A DNA stretch of 50,846 bases from Corynebacterium variabile (GCF_006539825.1 NZ_BJNT01000002.1:1-50846); one strand, 5' to 3'. Numbered from the stretch's first letter, positions 17,723 through 27,934 are shown. Notes: generated by a model not told the origin, from the sequence alone. Program-made: numbers and translations.

Positions 17723-20700
17723 CTACGCTACGCCGACCTTCGGCTTGGCCCAGGAGCGACCGGAGGTGTCCTTGAGGATGTCGTACTCCACGTCGATGTG
17801 CGGCTCGATGGCACTGTACTTGTCGATCGGCGCACCGATGACAAGCTGGAACCCGAGCCCACGCCACGCACCGATCGCCCGGGCCGTGAAGTGCGCGTCC
17901 GCCTTGATCAGCGCCTCATCGAGGAACACCGGCGCATAGCGGGGACGCTCCGCATCGGCGTCACCCAGCTGGTAGCGCAGCGCGGCGCCGACGATGAAGG
18001 CGATGAGCTCCTGCGACTCACCACCGGACTTCTCACCGATGTGGTCGTAGAGCGCCACATGCTCACCGGACACAGCCGTGATCTTCTCCGCACTGACGCG
18101 GACATGGTTACGCACGTCCACCAGCGAGGCGTAGTCCGGCGCGCCCCGGCGGATCCGGTCGATGAGCCGCGCCATCCGCGGGTACACCTCGGCACGCTCC
18201 TCGTCGGTCGAGGCGTCGCCGATGAGCGCACGCACCTCGCGCAGCTCCTTGCGGAACCGGCGCCGCACCTCGGACTGGTTCTCCCGCAGCGTGATCTGCA
18301 GCCGGTGGTCGTCGTCGTAGAACGGCAGGTCAGCCATGATCCGGTTCACCGGCTCGATCCGCTCACGGATCTCGCGCAGTGCCCGGCCCAGCGTCGAGTC
18401 CAGGTTCGTCAGGTCGTTGCCGGACAGCCGCAGCAGGCTCTCCTTCCACTCCCCTTCCAGCCGGTGCAGCCCGCTGGTCTCGAGGTCGTCGAGGATCCGC
18501 TCGAAGTCCTTCAGCGACGCATCGGGATCGGCCCGCAGGTTCGGGTTCGGCCAGGCGTCCAGGAAGGACTCCATCGTCCGACGCACCGCCGCGCGCTGGT
18601 CGGCCAGCGTCGTCTGCGCCGAGGCACGGTCCTCCTCGAGGACGCGGGACGCCGACTCCAGTGACGCATCCAGACGGGCCAGCCGCGCCGCCGGATCACC
18701 GGTCTCACCGTCGGTGACGGTGAACCGGGAGCGCAGCCAGGCGTCCTGTTCCCCGGTGAGTTCGCGCCCGGCCTCGGCCGCCTCATCCAGTGCGACCTCC
18801 GCCTCATCGATCTCCTCGGCGACGGCGTCCCACCGCTCCATGAGGTGCTGGTGCTCACCCTTGGCGCGGCCGGTCTTCTCCTGCAGGCCCTGGATCTTCA
18901 CCTTCAGTCCGGCGATCTGGTTCTGCATCGCCGCGATCTCGGGGCTGCCCTCGGAGATACCTTCGACGGCCTCCTCCCAGCGGGTGACCTCGTCGGTGAC
19001 CGTGGCGACGTCGATCTCCTCCCAGGTCAGGTCCACGATCCGGCGGTAGGCGGCCAGACGCACGTCCACCGCGTCCAGCTCGGCCTCAGCAGCGGCGACC
19101 TCGGAGGACGCAGCCTCCACCTCGGCCTTCGCCGCCGCGATCTCCCCGGCGAGTTCATCGACGCGCCGGTGACTGGAGAAGCCCAGCACATTGCGTCGGC
19201 CGTGCCCGCCGTGGGCACCACGGGCACCCTGGGACATCTGCCCGGACACCGTCAGCGCCGACCGGTGGGCGCGGAGCTCCTCGGCGGAATCCACGCACAC
19301 GAAGCCGAACCGCTGGTCCAGGCGGTCCTGCAGCCACCCGGTGAAGGGGGTGTCGCGGTAGTCGAGCCGGCCGGGCAGCTGCCGGGGGTCACAGGTGATC
19401 CGGGCCTGCCTGGTCTGCACACCCTCGAAGGGGACGCGGATGCGGGTCCGCACCTGGTTGATCGCCGCCCGGAACTGCGGCAGAGCGGTCTCGTCGATGA
19501 GCAGCGTCGTCGCGAACCCGCCGAGGGCCAGGTTGAAGGCCTCCCGCCAGGGCTCGAACTCGGTGCGCACCTCGACAAGCTCACCGACGAACGGCAGCTC
19601 ATCGACCGACAGACCAGCGGCCTCCGCCAGGGCGGCACGCGCGGCGTGCAGCTCCCCGGGGATGTTGTCGGTACGCTCAGCCGTCGCTTTCTTCTCCGAC
19701 TCCAGCTCATTCCACCGGGCACGGGCGACGGACGCCGCGGTCCGGGCCTCCGCGTAGTTCTCACGGACACCCGCCTTGACCTCGGGATCCGCCAACGCGG
19801 ACTTCCCCTGCGCGACCAGCGCGGTGAACGCCTCTTCGTCGGTCACGACAGCACCCAGAGGTACCAGGTCCTCCTCGACCTTCTCGCGGGTACGGGTGAT
19901 CTGCTCGCAGCGCCGACGCGCCGCCCCGAGTTCCCGCTCGGCGGTCTCCAGCCGGTCACCGCCGGAGTTGCGCAGCACCTGGATCAGGCTGTCGCGCTCG
20001 GCCTCGGCGGCCTCGGCGGCGGCGGTGTGGGTGGCGACCAGGGACTCGGCGTCCACCGCCTGGCTTCGCAGCTCCTCCTCAGCGGCGCGCAGCAGGTCGA
20101 GCCGCCGGGAGGTCCGCCACATCGCGGCCGGCGAGGAGTCGTCCCGGAACTGGCCGATCTCCTTGATCAGCCGGAGCCGTTCGGCTGCGTCCCCGATCCG
20201 GGTCCGCGCCTCGCGCAGCGGGGTCAGTGCGCGGACCTGCCGCTGGGCGGTCACCATCCGGAGCCGGGTGCCCTCCAGCTCGTCGAAGTGCTCGACCACG
20301 GCGTCCGCGGTGGCGAAGGTGTCCGGCTCCTCGAGCACCATGCGCTTGTACAGTTCGTCGACGGTGGTGATCTGCTGGCCGGCCTGGATACGGGCGAGCA
20401 GGTTCATCGCCTTGGTACCCGCACCGGCGGCACCGATGCCGAGCACCGCGTGGATCCTTGCGAGGAACTCGCGGTCCGTGGCCATCGTCTCCAGCCCGGT
20501 CGCGCGCACGGCGGCGTCCGACAGACGGCGGGACGCGGCGTCCTCCAGGTCGGTGAGGTCGAAGTCGCCCTCGATGACGCCGCGGACCTTCACCGCGTCA
20601 TCGAGGACGCGGGCGGTGGCCGGGATATACCAGGCACGCACCGCGGTGAACCGCTTCTCCATCGGTCCACTGGCGTCGACCCAGGTCATGGCGACGGCGG

Positions 20701-21073
20701 TCCAGGTGTCTGTCCCGTCGCCGCGCAGCACACGCACCCTCGTGCCGTGCTCGGTACGGGTCTCGTCGATTTTGCCGCGACCGTAGGACAGGATGTTGCG
20801 CTGGTCCTCGCCCCGGGCACGGCCGGACACCGCACCGTTGGACGCCCCGTTGAACGGCGTGGTGTGCGGCATCATCAGGGCGATGTAGGCGTCCATCAGC
20901 GTGGACTTGCCGGAACCGGACCCACCGCACAGCAGTGTCGCCGAGGGCGAGAAGCGGACGCGGTGCGCGCCGTCATAGCCGCCCCAGTTCACCAGCTGCA
21001 GGTCACCGGCGAGCCACTGCTGCCCGCGGGACCCCGAAGGGATGAGACCGAAGAGGGTGTCGAGCATGGTCAC
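17723..21073 (-). CDS. jetC: Wadjet/Mks SMC-like ATPase JetC (MksB)
   Basis: A 1116-residue SMC-like ATPase. The Walker A motif GGSGSGKST is at residues 50-58. Long coiled coils flank a central domain ([21 protein letters not shown] to [13 protein letters not shown]). The C-terminal head carries the signature SGGES (about 1016-1020) and Walker B PVFLDE (about 1048-1053). In Wadjet type I systems this motor extrudes DNA loops and recognises small circular plasmids, and the JetD nuclease then cuts them; C. glutamicum MksB works in plasmid defence. The start overlaps the jetB stop by 4 bp. All ATPase motifs are intact, but jetD does not follow. Confidence 0.92.
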   Translation of the reverse strand: MTMLDTLFGLIPSGSRGQQWLAGDLQLVNWGGYDGAHRVRFSPSATLLCGGSGSGKSTLMDAYIALMMPHTTPFNGASNGAVSGRARGEDQRNILSYGRGKIDETRTEHGTRVRVLRGDGTDTWTAVAMTWVDASGPMEKRFTAVRAWYIPATARVLDDAVKVRGVIEGDFDLTDLEDAASRRLSDAAVRATGLETMATDREFLARIHAVLGIGAAGAGTKAMNLLARIQAGQQITTVDELYKRMVLEEPDTFATADAVVEHFDELEGTRLRMVTAQRQVRALTPLREARTRIGDAAERLRLIKEIGQFRDDSSPAAMWRTSRRLDLLRAAEEELRSQAVDAESLVATHTAAAEAAEAERDSLIQVLRNSGGDRLETAERELGAARRRCEQITRTREKVEEDLVPLGAVVTDEEAFTALVAQGKSALADPEVKAGVRENYAEARTAASVARARWNELESEKKATAERTDNIPGELHAARAALAEAAGLSVDELPFVGELVEVRTEFEPWREAFNLALGGFATTLLIDETALPQFRAAINQVRTRIRVPFEGVQTRQARITCDPRQLPGRLDYRDTPFTGWLQDRLDQRFGFVCVDSAEELRAHRSALTVSGQMSQGARGAHGGHGRRNVLGFSSHRRVDELAGEIAAAKAEVEAASSEVAAAEAELDAVDVRLAAYRRIVDLTWEEIDVATVTDEVTRWEEAVEGISEGSPEIAAMQNQIAGLKVKIQGLQEKTGRAKGEHQHLMERWDAVAEEIDEAEVALDEAAEAGRELTGEQDAWLRSRFTVTDGETGDPAARLARLDASLESASRVLEEDRASAQTTLADQRAAVRRTMESFLDAWPNPNLRADPDASLKDFERILDDLETSGLHRLEGEWKESLLRLSGNDLTNLDSTLGRALREIRERIEPVNRIMADLPFYDDDHRLQITLRENQSEVRRRFRKELREVRALIGDASTDEERAEVYPRMARLIDRIRRGAPDYASLVDVRNHVRVSAEKITAVSGEHVALYDHIGEKSGGESQELIAFIVGAALRYQLGDADAERPRYAPVFLDEALIKADAHFTARAIGAWRGLGFQLVIGAPIDKYSAIEPHIDVEYDILKDTSGRSWAKPKVGVA

Positions 21074-21726
21074 TGAAGTTCTCCTGCCTGTGCCGTCTGT
21101 GCGCTGAGCCAGTCGGCGAGCTCCCGCAGCTTCTGCGCGCTGAGCACGATCTCGATGAGCGGACTGATGAGGTAGCGTCCCTCGGTCTCCTCCTCGACGA
21201 TGCCCTCGTGCCGCAACCGTTCCAGGGCGCGGCGCACCGCTTTCTGCCGGCGGGCGAGGTCACCGTCGGACTCGGTGAAGTAGGTCAGCACGGTCTGCTC
21301 GACCTCCTCCACATCGACGCGGGCGGACGGTTCCCCGGCAGTCGACTCGCGCTGCCACACGCTGCGCAGACACACCAGCACCAGCGTCTCGGCGCGGGTG
21401 TAGGCCTCGTCGCGCAACAGCACCGGAATGTCGGAGACCGCGGTCTCGTCTGCCTCGTCGGCACGGACCTGCTGCTTGTAGGCCAGGCCACGGTCGGCGT
21501 CCACCACGAGGCGGACGAAGAGGTCGTGCAGCCGCGACTCGATGACCTGCTGGTTGTCCAGCAGCACCGTCCAGTCCGCGGGGTGTTTCTCCGCACTGAG
21601 GAACCGCCGCTGCAGCAGGCGCACCAGCACCCGTCGCACCGCAGGATCGAGGACGCCGCGGTCGCCGGCGAAGCACCCGTCGAGGTCCTCCTCCATGGCG
21701 ACCGGGGTGACGAAGGGGTCAGTCAT
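21070..21726 (-). CDS. jetB: Wadjet/Mks kleisin-associated subunit JetB (MksE)
   Basis: A 218-residue DUF4194-family protein corresponding to JetB/MksE, the KITE-like winged-helix partner of the kleisin in SMC complexes. Features include an N-terminal helical part, [16 protein letters not shown], and a C-terminal winged-helix block with [39 protein letters not shown]. It overlaps jetA by 8 bp and jetC by 4 bp, which indicates translational coupling and a stoichiometric complex. Confidence 0.9.
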   Translation of the reverse strand: MTDPFVTPVAMEEDLDGCFAGDRGVLDPAVRRVLVRLLQRRFLSAEKHPADWTVLLDNQQVIESRLHDLFVRLVVDADRGLAYKQQVRADEADETAVSDIPVLLRDEAYTRAETLVLVCLRSVWQRESTAGEPSARVDVEEVEQTVLTYFTESDGDLARRQKAVRRALERLRHEGIVEEETEGRYLISPLIEIVLSAQKLRELADWLSAQTAQAGELQ

Positions 21727-23206
21727 CGGTGTTCTCCTGTCCTGTGGTGGTGCCGGTGGTTCCTGCTGTCACGTCGCCGAAGGCGAAGCGCCTGACGGTC
21801 CCGTCAGGACGCCGCGCCTCGACGGTGGCGATGTCCCCGGTCTCGACCATGCCGTTGCGGTGGGCGATCTCCAGCAGCCCGAGCAGGTCGACGGGCCTTC
21901 TGGCGGGCGCCGCGAGATGTGCGAAGGCCTCCGCGAGATCGAAATCGGCGTCCGCTCTCGACCCGATGTAGTTCTCCAGGTCCTCGTAGCGCGGCCCGCC
22001 CCACTCGCGACCCTCGGTGCCCTCGAACTCCGGGGCCTCCTCGGAAGCGTGCAGCGGCTCGGGTGCGGACTCGGGCTGCAGGTCATTGAGGTTGCGACGC
22101 AGCGCGCCGACCTTCGCCGCCGGGAAACTGCGCAGCGGATCGACCCGGTCGCCCCTACTGGACTGCGGCATCCAGGACTGCAGCCCGGACATCACCGTGC
22201 GCAGCAGGTCGTCGACCTCCCGGTCTCGCACCGGATCGTGCGTCCTGACCTGGGCGGTGATGACGTGGGACGCCCGTCGTTGGGCGGTGAGTACCTCAGT
22301 CACCCCCTGCTCGACACGGTGTGCGACGGCGGCGAGGTCGTGCTGCTGCGTCACCGGCAGATGCCGGGCGAACGGCTGGGCGAGCAGGTTCTGCAGCTGG
22401 TCGGTGAGCCGGTCGATGTGCTCGGGTTCGCCGATGAGCTCCAGGGCGCCGGCGAAGGCTCGTCCCTCCGGGGTGGCGTCCATGACGTGCTGACCGCGGT
22501 GGAGGTACTCGCGCAGCACCTCGCCGGCCGGACGCACGTCCCGACGCAGGTCGGCGACCACATCGCGCTGCATCTCGTTGATGGACTCCGCCACCCTCAC
22601 GAAGTCGGCGGGCAGTTCCCGGGAGAGGTGGAGGACGTTCTCCGCTTCCTCCAGCAGCTGGTCGTCATCCACCGGCTCGACCTCACCGGCCTCCAGCCGG
22701 GAGAGCTGCGCGTCCAAGGCGTCCCGCTCCGCAAGGAGGGTGACCCGGCGGGTCTCAGGGTCGGTCTCGGAGTCGGAAACGAGCTGGTCGATCGAGTCGA
22801 GGAGCGTCCGCATTCGGGACCGCGACACCCTCACCCGACCACCGGCACGGCCGGCGATCTCCAGGGCGCTGACCGCCTGGGCGGAGAGCCTGTAGACCTC
22901 GGTGCCGGTGCCGGAACTGTCGTCGATGTGCGGGACGAGCCAGCCGACACGCACCCAGTACCGGCAGATCTCACGGCCGGTGCCGACCGGGAGATTCTCC
23001 TCACCGGACGCCCGCAGGGCCTCGGCGATGTCGCCGACCTCGACATGGGCGTCCGCCACGGTGACGGTGGGACGTTCCGCGGTGAAGACCAGGGACAATG
23101 CCGCGATCACGAAGGGCGCGTAACGACCGTGCAGCAGATCGAGGGTGGGGTTGCGGAAGGCCGCCGAGGCATGGCGGTAGGCGGCCTCGGCACGTGGGTT
23201 CGTCAT
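21719..23206 (-). CDS. jetA: Wadjet/Mks kleisin subunit JetA (MksF)
   Basis: A 495-residue DUF3375-family protein, the kleisin-like JetA/MksF subunit that bridges the JetC heads. The N-terminal winged-helix region ([25 protein letters not shown], then [13 protein letters not shown]) is followed by a long helical middle with [17 protein letters not shown], and a C-terminal segment with [20 protein letters not shown]. It is the first gene of the operon. ATG 23206 has no ribosome site, but TAGCCT lies 9 nt upstream, consistent with leaderless transcription. Confidence 0.9.
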   Translation of the reverse strand: MTNPRAEAAYRHASAAFRNPTLDLLHGRYAPFVIAALSLVFTAERPTVTVADAHVEVGDIAEALRASGEENLPVGTGREICRYWVRVGWLVPHIDDSSGTGTEVYRLSAQAVSALEIAGRAGGRVRVSRSRMRTLLDSIDQLVSDSETDPETRRVTLLAERDALDAQLSRLEAGEVEPVDDDQLLEEAENVLHLSRELPADFVRVAESINEMQRDVVADLRRDVRPAGEVLREYLHRGQHVMDATPEGRAFAGALELIGEPEHIDRLTDQLQNLLAQPFARHLPVTQQHDLAAVAHRVEQGVTEVLTAQRRASHVITAQVRTHDPVRDREVDDLLRTVMSGLQSWMPQSSRGDRVDPLRSFPAAKVGALRRNLNDLQPESAPEPLHASEEAPEFEGTEGREWGGPRYEDLENYIGSRADADFDLAEAFAHLAAPARRPVDLLGLLEIAHRNGMVETGDIATVEARRPDGTVRRFAFGDVTAGTTGTTTGQENTDD

Positions 23207-23215
23207 CGTCGTCTG

Positions 23216-23221
23216 AGGCTA
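23216..23221 (-). promoter_or_regulatory. -10 box of the jetABC operon
   Basis: TAGCCT on the minus strand ends 9 nt before the jetA ATG. The divergent dioxygenase promoter must lie in the same ~160-bp gap. Confidence 0.45.
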
Positions 23222-23366
23222 GCACCCGGGCGGACGTACCCCGGACGCGGTACGTGACGAATACCCTGCCTGCGGTACGGGGTGTCTGCGGATGGGCGAT
23301 GTGCCGGGGTTGCGTGCCGACAAGACTGAGTGTCATCCGATCCACCGACCCCAAGGAGTGACTTCC

Positions 23367-24380
23367 ATGAGCACGTCCAACAGCCCCGAGCCCATCCAGA
23401 CCCCCGAAGGCCCCGCCTTCGAAGGACGCCTCCTCGACCGTCCCGACGAGGACGTCGTCGACCAGGGTCCCGCCTTCGACATTCGCACCCTGATGACCCG
23501 CCGCACCCTCCTCGGCGTCGGCGCGGCCGGAGTCGGAGCCGTCGCCCTGGCAGCCTGCTCCGACGGATCCTCGTCCTCGGTCGCCACGACCCCGGCGTCC
23601 TCCTCGGCGTCCTCCACTGCGGCCGTCACCGACCTGCCGGACGCCGAGATCCCCGACGAGACCGCCGGCCCCTATCCCGCCGACGGGTCCAACGGCCCCG
23701 ACGTGCTGGAGGAGTCCGGCATCGTGCGGTCCGACATCCGCTCCTCCATCGGTGCGGACGCCCCGGTCGACGGTGTGCCGCTGGAGTTCTCCATCACCGT
23801 CACCGACATGGCCAACGACGACGCCCCCTTCGAGAACGTCGCCGTCTACGCCTGGCACTGCAACGCCGAAGGCCTCTACTCCATGTACTCCGAGGGAGTC
23901 GAGGACGAGACCTGGCTGCGTGGTGTGCAGGTCGCCGACGCCGACGGCACCGTGTCCTTCACGTCGATCGTCCCTGCCTGCTACACCGGCCGCTGGCCGC
24001 ACATCCACTTCGAGGTCTACCCCTCGGTCGAGGACATCACCGACTCGGAGAATGCGATCGCCACCTCACAGATCGCGATCCCGGAGGACGTGTGCAACGC
24101 CGTGTTCGCCCTTGACGCCTACGAGGGATCCAGTGAGAACCTGTCGCAGGTCACTCTCGAATCGGACAACGTCTTCGGCGACGACGCCGGTGCTTCCCAG
24201 CTCGCCACCATGAGCGGTGACGTCGACTCCGGCTACATCGCCTCGCTCACCGCCCGTGTCGACACCACGACCGAACCCACCGGTGGCAACGCCCCGATGG
24301 GTGGTGGCCCCGGCGGCGAGGGCGGCATGGGCGCCCCCGGCGGCGAGCCCCCGGCCGGGTCCCCCGGCGCCACCAACTGA
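23367..24380 (+). CDS. Intradiol-dioxygenase-like lipoprotein with a Tat signal
   Basis: A 337-residue protein with a 40-residue cytoplasmic lead, a twin-arginine signal (TRRTLLG, R45-R46), a hydrophobic stretch and the lipobox LAAC with Cys64. It should therefore be exported folded and lipid-anchored. The mature domain is an intradiol ring-cleavage dioxygenase fold: candidate iron ligands are Y171 (GLYSMYSEG), Y206 (ACYTGRW), H212 and H214 (PHIHFEVY). The C-terminus is a Gly/Pro/Ala-rich tail (GGGPGGEGGMGAPGGEPP). ATG 23367 has an AAGGAG ribosome site. tatA-tatC-tatB follow on the same strand. The substrate, probably a catechol, is unknown. Confidence 0.85.
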   Translation: MSTSNSPEPIQTPEGPAFEGRLLDRPDEDVVDQGPAFDIRTLMTRRTLLGVGAAGVGAVALAACSDGSSSSVATTPASSSASSTAAVTDLPDAEIPDETAGPYPADGSNGPDVLEESGIVRSDIRSSIGADAPVDGVPLEFSITVTDMANDDAPFENVAVYAWHCNAEGLYSMYSEGVEDETWLRGVQVADADGTVSFTSIVPACYTGRWPHIHFEVYPSVEDITDSENAIATSQIAIPEDVCNAVFALDAYEGSSENLSQVTLESDNVFGDDAGASQLATMSGDVDSGYIASLTARVDTTTEPTGGNAPMGGGPGGEGGMGAPGGEPPAGSPGATN

Positions 24381-24454
24381 CCGACATATCCAGGTTGTCC
24401 TGCCGCCAGAGACGCCTGAGACACCTTCCACCCACTGAGCTTTAGGAGCCCATC

Positions 24455-24748
24455 ATGTTCGCCAATCTCACCGGCATGCACGCCGTCGTCATCCTCGCCA
24501 TCGTCTTCCTCCTCTTCGGTGCAGCCAAGCTGCCCGGCCTGGCCAAGAGTGTCGGCCAGTCCGTCCGCATCCTCAAGAAGGAGGTCAACGAGGACGAGAA
24601 CACTGCAGCCGCCGAGGCCGCCGTTACCACCGATACCGCTGTGGTGACCACCGTTGAGCCGGTCGCCGTCCCGGTCACCACCCCGGCCGCGACCACCGTC
24701 ACCGCCGTGCCGACCGCCACCGACACACAGGAGCAGCGGATCTCATGA
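24455..24748 (+). CDS. tatA: Twin-arginine translocase subunit TatA
   Basis: A 97-residue protein with one N-terminal membrane helix (AVVILAIVFLLFGAAKLP), the typical FGAAKLPGLAKSVG hinge and amphipathic helix, and a Thr/Val/Ala-rich tail. TatA oligomers form the protein-conducting element of the Tat pathway. The ATG follows TAGGAG. The stop overlaps the tatC start by 4 bp (ATGA). It lies 74 bp after a predicted Tat substrate. Confidence 0.92.
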   Translation: MFANLTGMHAVVILAIVFLLFGAAKLPGLAKSVGQSVRILKKEVNEDENTAAAEAAVTTDTAVVTTVEPVAVPVTTPAATTVTAVPTATDTQEQRIS

Positions 24749-25557
24749 CCACCACGACCGCCACGACCACCACCGGACGCACCACCCGGCGCGCCACAGG
24801 GCGGACTGCCGCAATGCCCCTGTCCGGGCACCTGCGGGAGGCGAAGAAGCGGCTGTCCCGTGCAGCCCTCGCCTTCCTGGTCGCGGCGGTCGTCGCCTAT
24901 CTCCTGTCCGACTCGGTCCTGGACATCCTCCGGGCCCCGGTGACCGAGATCGCCGAGACCCGGAATGCGTCGATCAACTACGACAGCATCACGGGCGCCT
25001 TCGACCTGAAACTCAAGATCGCCCTGTACGGCGGTATCGCCCTGTCGAGTCCGGTCTGGCTCCACCAGCTGCTGGCCTACGTCGCCCCGGGGCTGACCGG
25101 CAGGGAGAAGAAGTACACCTTCGGCTTCCTCGCCGGCGTCCTCCCCCTGTTCGCCGCCGGTGCCGCGGTCGGCGTCCTGATCTTCCCGCGAATGGTGGAA
25201 CTGCTCACCGGTTTCGCCTCGAGCGAGGACAGCACCCTGCTGCAGGCGTCCTCCTACTTCGACTTCGTACTCAAGCTGGTCCTCGCCTCCGGTGTCGCGT
25301 TCACCCTCCCGGTGTTCCTCGTGGTGCTCAACATCATGGGCATCCTTCCGGCACGGACCATCGCCCACAGCTGGCGGGTCGCGGTGATCGGCATCGTGAT
25401 CTTCAGCGCACTGGTCACCCCGGCGGCGGACCTGATGTCCATGTTCCTGCTGGTTGTCCCCATGGTCCTGCTGTATCTCATGGCGCTGGGTATCGCCTGG
25501 ATCCACGACCGCAGGAAGGACCGGCGGCTCGCCGCCGAACTGAAAGGAGTGATCTGA
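24745..25557 (+). CDS. tatC: Twin-arginine translocase subunit TatC
   Basis: A 270-residue protein with six predicted membrane helices, the Tat signal-peptide receptor. Family blocks include PLSGHLREAKKRL at the N-terminus, the loop and helix LKIALYGGIALSSPVWLHQLLAYVAPGL with the conserved Pro, and GREKKYTFGF. The first 27 residues are a Thr/Arg-rich extension. The tatB start follows the stop by 1 nt, so tatA, tatC and tatB form a tight operon. Confidence 0.93.
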   Translation: MTTTTATTTTGRTTRRATGRTAAMPLSGHLREAKKRLSRAALAFLVAAVVAYLLSDSVLDILRAPVTEIAETRNASINYDSITGAFDLKLKIALYGGIALSSPVWLHQLLAYVAPGLTGREKKYTFGFLAGVLPLFAAGAAVGVLIFPRMVELLTGFASSEDSTLLQASSYFDFVLKLVLASGVAFTLPVFLVVLNIMGILPARTIAHSWRVAVIGIVIFSALVTPAADLMSMFLLVVPMVLLYLMALGIAWIHDRRKDRRLAAELKGVI

Positions 25558-25558
25558 G

Positions 25559-26077
25559 ATGCTCGGTCTCAGTCTCGAGAAACTGATCCTCATCGGCATC
25601 ATCGCCGCCGTGGTCATCGGCCCGGAACGACTGCCCCGCTACGCCGCGAAACTCGGTGAACTCATCCGGAGCTTCCGGGACTTCACCGCCGCGTCGAAGG
25701 CGAAGGCGGAGTCCGAGCTCGGGATATCGATCAACACCGCCGAGTGGAACCGGCAGGTCCGGCAGTACGACCCGCGCACCATCGTGAAGGACGCCTGGAC
25801 CGGAGATGTCACTCCGGCCGGTGCACCGGCACCGGAGGGAGCGACCGTGGACGATCCTGCTGAGGGTCCGGACGAGGAACCGACCGAGGAACCTGCCGAG
25901 GAGCCCGCACCCGCCATGCGCGAACGCTGGGTCGTCGTCGGTGGAAGCTCGGGTCACCCGATCCGCCGGAAGATCCTCGAACCGGTCCCGGTCGAGAAAC
26001 CGGAGGACGAGCCTGACGACGAGCCCACCGAGTCCACCACGTCAGAAAGTGTCACTCTCGACTCCGCGTCCGCGTGA
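25559..26077 (+). CDS. tatB: Twin-arginine translocase subunit TatB
   Basis: A 172-residue protein with the TatB-type N-terminal helix and the motif GPERLPRYAAKLGELIRSFRD, followed by a long acidic, Pro/Glu-rich tail with repeated EEPTEEPAEEP-like units and a basic island (SSGHPIRRKILEPVPVEKP). TatB works with TatC in recognition of folded cargo. Order tatA-tatC-tatB with a nearby substrate gene suggests a dedicated set rather than the general housekeeping locus; this is an inference. Confidence 0.88.
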   Translation: MLGLSLEKLILIGIIAAVVIGPERLPRYAAKLGELIRSFRDFTAASKAKAESELGISINTAEWNRQVRQYDPRTIVKDAWTGDVTPAGAPAPEGATVDDPAEGPDEEPTEEPAEEPAPAMRERWVVVGGSSGHPIRRKILEPVPVEKPEDEPDDEPTESTTSESVTLDSASA

Positions 26078-26093
26078 CGATCCATGTCCATGG

Positions 26094-27362
26094 TCATTGC
26101 CGACGCTGCCACGCCGCCCCGATGCGTTCAGCCACGAACGCCCCGAACGCCGACCCTGTACCCAGTGCCACGGAGATCGTCGCCGCGGTGAGGAACTGGT
26201 CGGTACCGGACGCGCCACCCATCTGCAGCAGGATTCCGGAGACCACCGCGATACCGGGCAGCAGTGCACCGGTGATCCCCAGCAGTGCGAAGACGTGCTG
26301 CGGGAACCCGGTGCGGGACGCCATCACCACGTTCACCGCACCGAGCACGATCGCTGCCACGGAGTTCCCCCACAGGGTGTCCAGCCCGAACCCGGTCGTC
26401 ATCGCCTGGTTCACCCCACCCGTGATGAGTCCGATGAGTGCCGCAGGTCCCACGAGCTTGAGCCAGCCACCGTTGGCGAAGGCGTTTCCGACCGCACCCA
26501 GGGCCGAGAACACCAGGGCGAAATACCACGGCAGGCCGGGCAGGTCCTCGAGCAGCGGGTGCTCCATGTGCAGGATCTCACCGAGTGTGAAGGTCACCGC
26601 ACCACCGACGGTGATGCCCAGACCGGTGACCGCCACGCTGCCGGACCGGGTCACCGCCGACAGGTAGTCGGCCTCGATGATGTCGTTCATCGCGCCGATG
26701 ATCTGCGGCAACGGGATGAGCAGCAGCCAGTTCACCGCGATGGCCGCAGCCGCTCCCACCGGATCGACGATCCCTGCCTCCACCAGCGCCGTCGCCACGG
26801 CACCGGCGAGGGTGGCCTGGAGAGCGACCGTGAAGACCTGCGGCATGTTGAAGCGGCCGAACAGCTGGCCGGCGATCGCGGTGACCACCTGGACCACGCT
26901 GGCGGTCACCCACGCCTGCCAGGCCACACCGACCTGCATGGCGACGACGAAGGCGAGCATCGTCGTACCGACGGTCACCGCCCACCACGGGGTGGCGTAG
27001 GCCCGGAACTGCCGGACGCTCTCCCGCAGATTGTCGAGGTCGGAGACGGCGGACGCCCCGTCCTCCGCCACCGATTCGGCCAGACGGTGCAGTCGCCAGG
27101 ACCGGGTGCAGTCGATGCTGTCGAGTGCGTCCGCGCTGGTGGCGACGGAGATGTTGCCACCGTCGGGCAGGTGCGCCTCGACAATGACGACGCGTCCGAC
27201 AGTGGTGAAACTGAAGCCGTCGAGTCCGGGGGCACCGGCGTCCACCCTCAGCGCCTCCCCGGTGCGCGACCCGGTCTGGCCGGATTCGAGGAACCCGCAC
27301 CCCAGGTCGGCGGGGAAGCCGAGCCGGTCGCGGATCTGGGTGACGGTGGGCGCGGAGTCCAT
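26094..27362 (-). CDS. Threonine/serine exporter family protein (ThrE-like)
   Basis: A 422-residue membrane protein with the two-part ThrE architecture: a soluble N-terminal region (PF06738-type, to about residue 130) and about ten membrane segments from TPWWAVTVGTTMLAFVVAM to the C-terminus (ending FGAFVAERIGAAWQRR). ThrE of C. glutamicum exports L-threonine and L-serine by proton motive force; this protein is shorter, so the substrate is not certain. ATG 27362 has a TAGAAT -10 box 8 nt upstream. It converges on tatB with a 16-bp gap. Confidence 0.82.
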   Translation of the reverse strand: MDSAPTVTQIRDRLGFPADLGCGFLESGQTGSRTGEALRVDAGAPGLDGFSFTTVGRVVIVEAHLPDGGNISVATSADALDSIDCTRSWRLHRLAESVAEDGASAVSDLDNLRESVRQFRAYATPWWAVTVGTTMLAFVVAMQVGVAWQAWVTASVVQVVTAIAGQLFGRFNMPQVFTVALQATLAGAVATALVEAGIVDPVGAAAAIAVNWLLLIPLPQIIGAMNDIIEADYLSAVTRSGSVAVTGLGITVGGAVTFTLGEILHMEHPLLEDLPGLPWYFALVFSALGAVGNAFANGGWLKLVGPAALIGLITGGVNQAMTTGFGLDTLWGNSVAAIVLGAVNVVMASRTGFPQHVFALLGITGALLPGIAVVSGILLQMGGASGTDQFLTAATISVALGTGSAFGAFVAERIGAAWQRRQ

Positions 27363-27370
27363 GCCACCGG

Positions 27371-27376
27371 ATTCTA
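27371..27376 (-). promoter_or_regulatory. -10 box of the ThrE-like gene
   Basis: TAGAAT on the minus strand ends 8 nt before ATG 27362, with no ribosome site. Confidence 0.5.
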
Positions 27377-27427
27377 GGTGGTCACCGGCCCGGACAACCA
27401 CCGGTAGTCGATGTGTTCCCCACCGAC

Positions 27428-27433
27428 TAGCGT
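27428..27433 (+). promoter_or_regulatory. -10 box of the alkyltransferase gene
   Basis: TAGCGT ends 6 nt before ATG 27440. A GGAG lies between, too close to serve as an ideal ribosome site, so leaderless initiation is likely. Confidence 0.45.
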
Positions 27434-27439
27434 GGAGTC

Positions 27440-27934
27440 ATGTCTGCAGTCACCTACCGCACGGTCGACTCCCCCATCGGCCCGCTGCTCCTGGCGTCCT
27501 CCCCGGACGGCCTGGTACGCATCGCCTTCGCCTGCGAGGGTTTCGAGGATGTCCTGGACTCCCTGACCGGGGAGGGTGTCACCGAGGGAACCTCCTCGGT
27601 CCTCGAGGACGCCGCCACCCAGCTCGCCGAGTACTTCGCCGGTACCCGGCGCGACTTCGACCTGCCCCTGTCCCTGCCGGGACAGACATTCCACCGGACC
27701 GTCCAGAGCGCCCTGCGCGACATCCCCTACGGCGAGACCCGTACCTACAAGGAAGTCGCTGAGTCCGTCGGCAACCCGAACGCCGTCCGTGCGGTCGGTA
27801 CGGCGTGTGCGACCAATCCTCTCCCGCTGGTCATCCCGTGCCACCGCGTGCTGCGCTCCGACGGCGGCATCGGCGGTTACCTCGGAGGTTCCGACGCCAA
27901 GAAGCTGCTGCTAGCGCTGGAACGACCACTCTGA
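27440..27934 (+). CDS. ogt: Methylated-DNA-protein-cysteine methyltransferase
   Basis: A 164-residue suicide repair protein that transfers methyl or alkyl groups from O6-alkylguanine in DNA to its own cysteine. The active-site motif PCHRVL is present, and the recognition helix region IPYGETRTYKEVAESVGNPNAVRAVGTACATNPLP precedes it. It has the Ogt-type length without an Ada regulatory domain. It is divergent from the ThrE-like gene and precedes the HMG-CoA genes with an 87-bp gap. Confidence 0.93.
   Translation: MSAVTYRTVDSPIGPLLLASSPDGLVRIAFACEGFEDVLDSLTGEGVTEGTSSVLEDAATQLAEYFAGTRRDFDLPLSLPGQTFHRTVQSALRDIPYGETRTYKEVAESVGNPNAVRAVGTACATNPLPLVIPCHRVLRSDGGIGGYLGGSDAKKLLLALERPL

Noticed and set aside
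18845..21076. A 743-codon plus-strand frame over jetC
   Set aside because: Antisense shadow; the minus strand carries all the ATPase motifs of JetC and overlaps jetB correctly.
21542..23257. A 571-codon plus-strand frame over jetA and jetB
   Set aside because: Antisense shadow with no recognisable domain and no ribosome site; jetA and jetB are clear on the other strand.
26094..27362. The ThrE-like gene as part of the Tat operon
   Set aside because: It lies on the opposite strand, converges on tatB and has its own -10 box.
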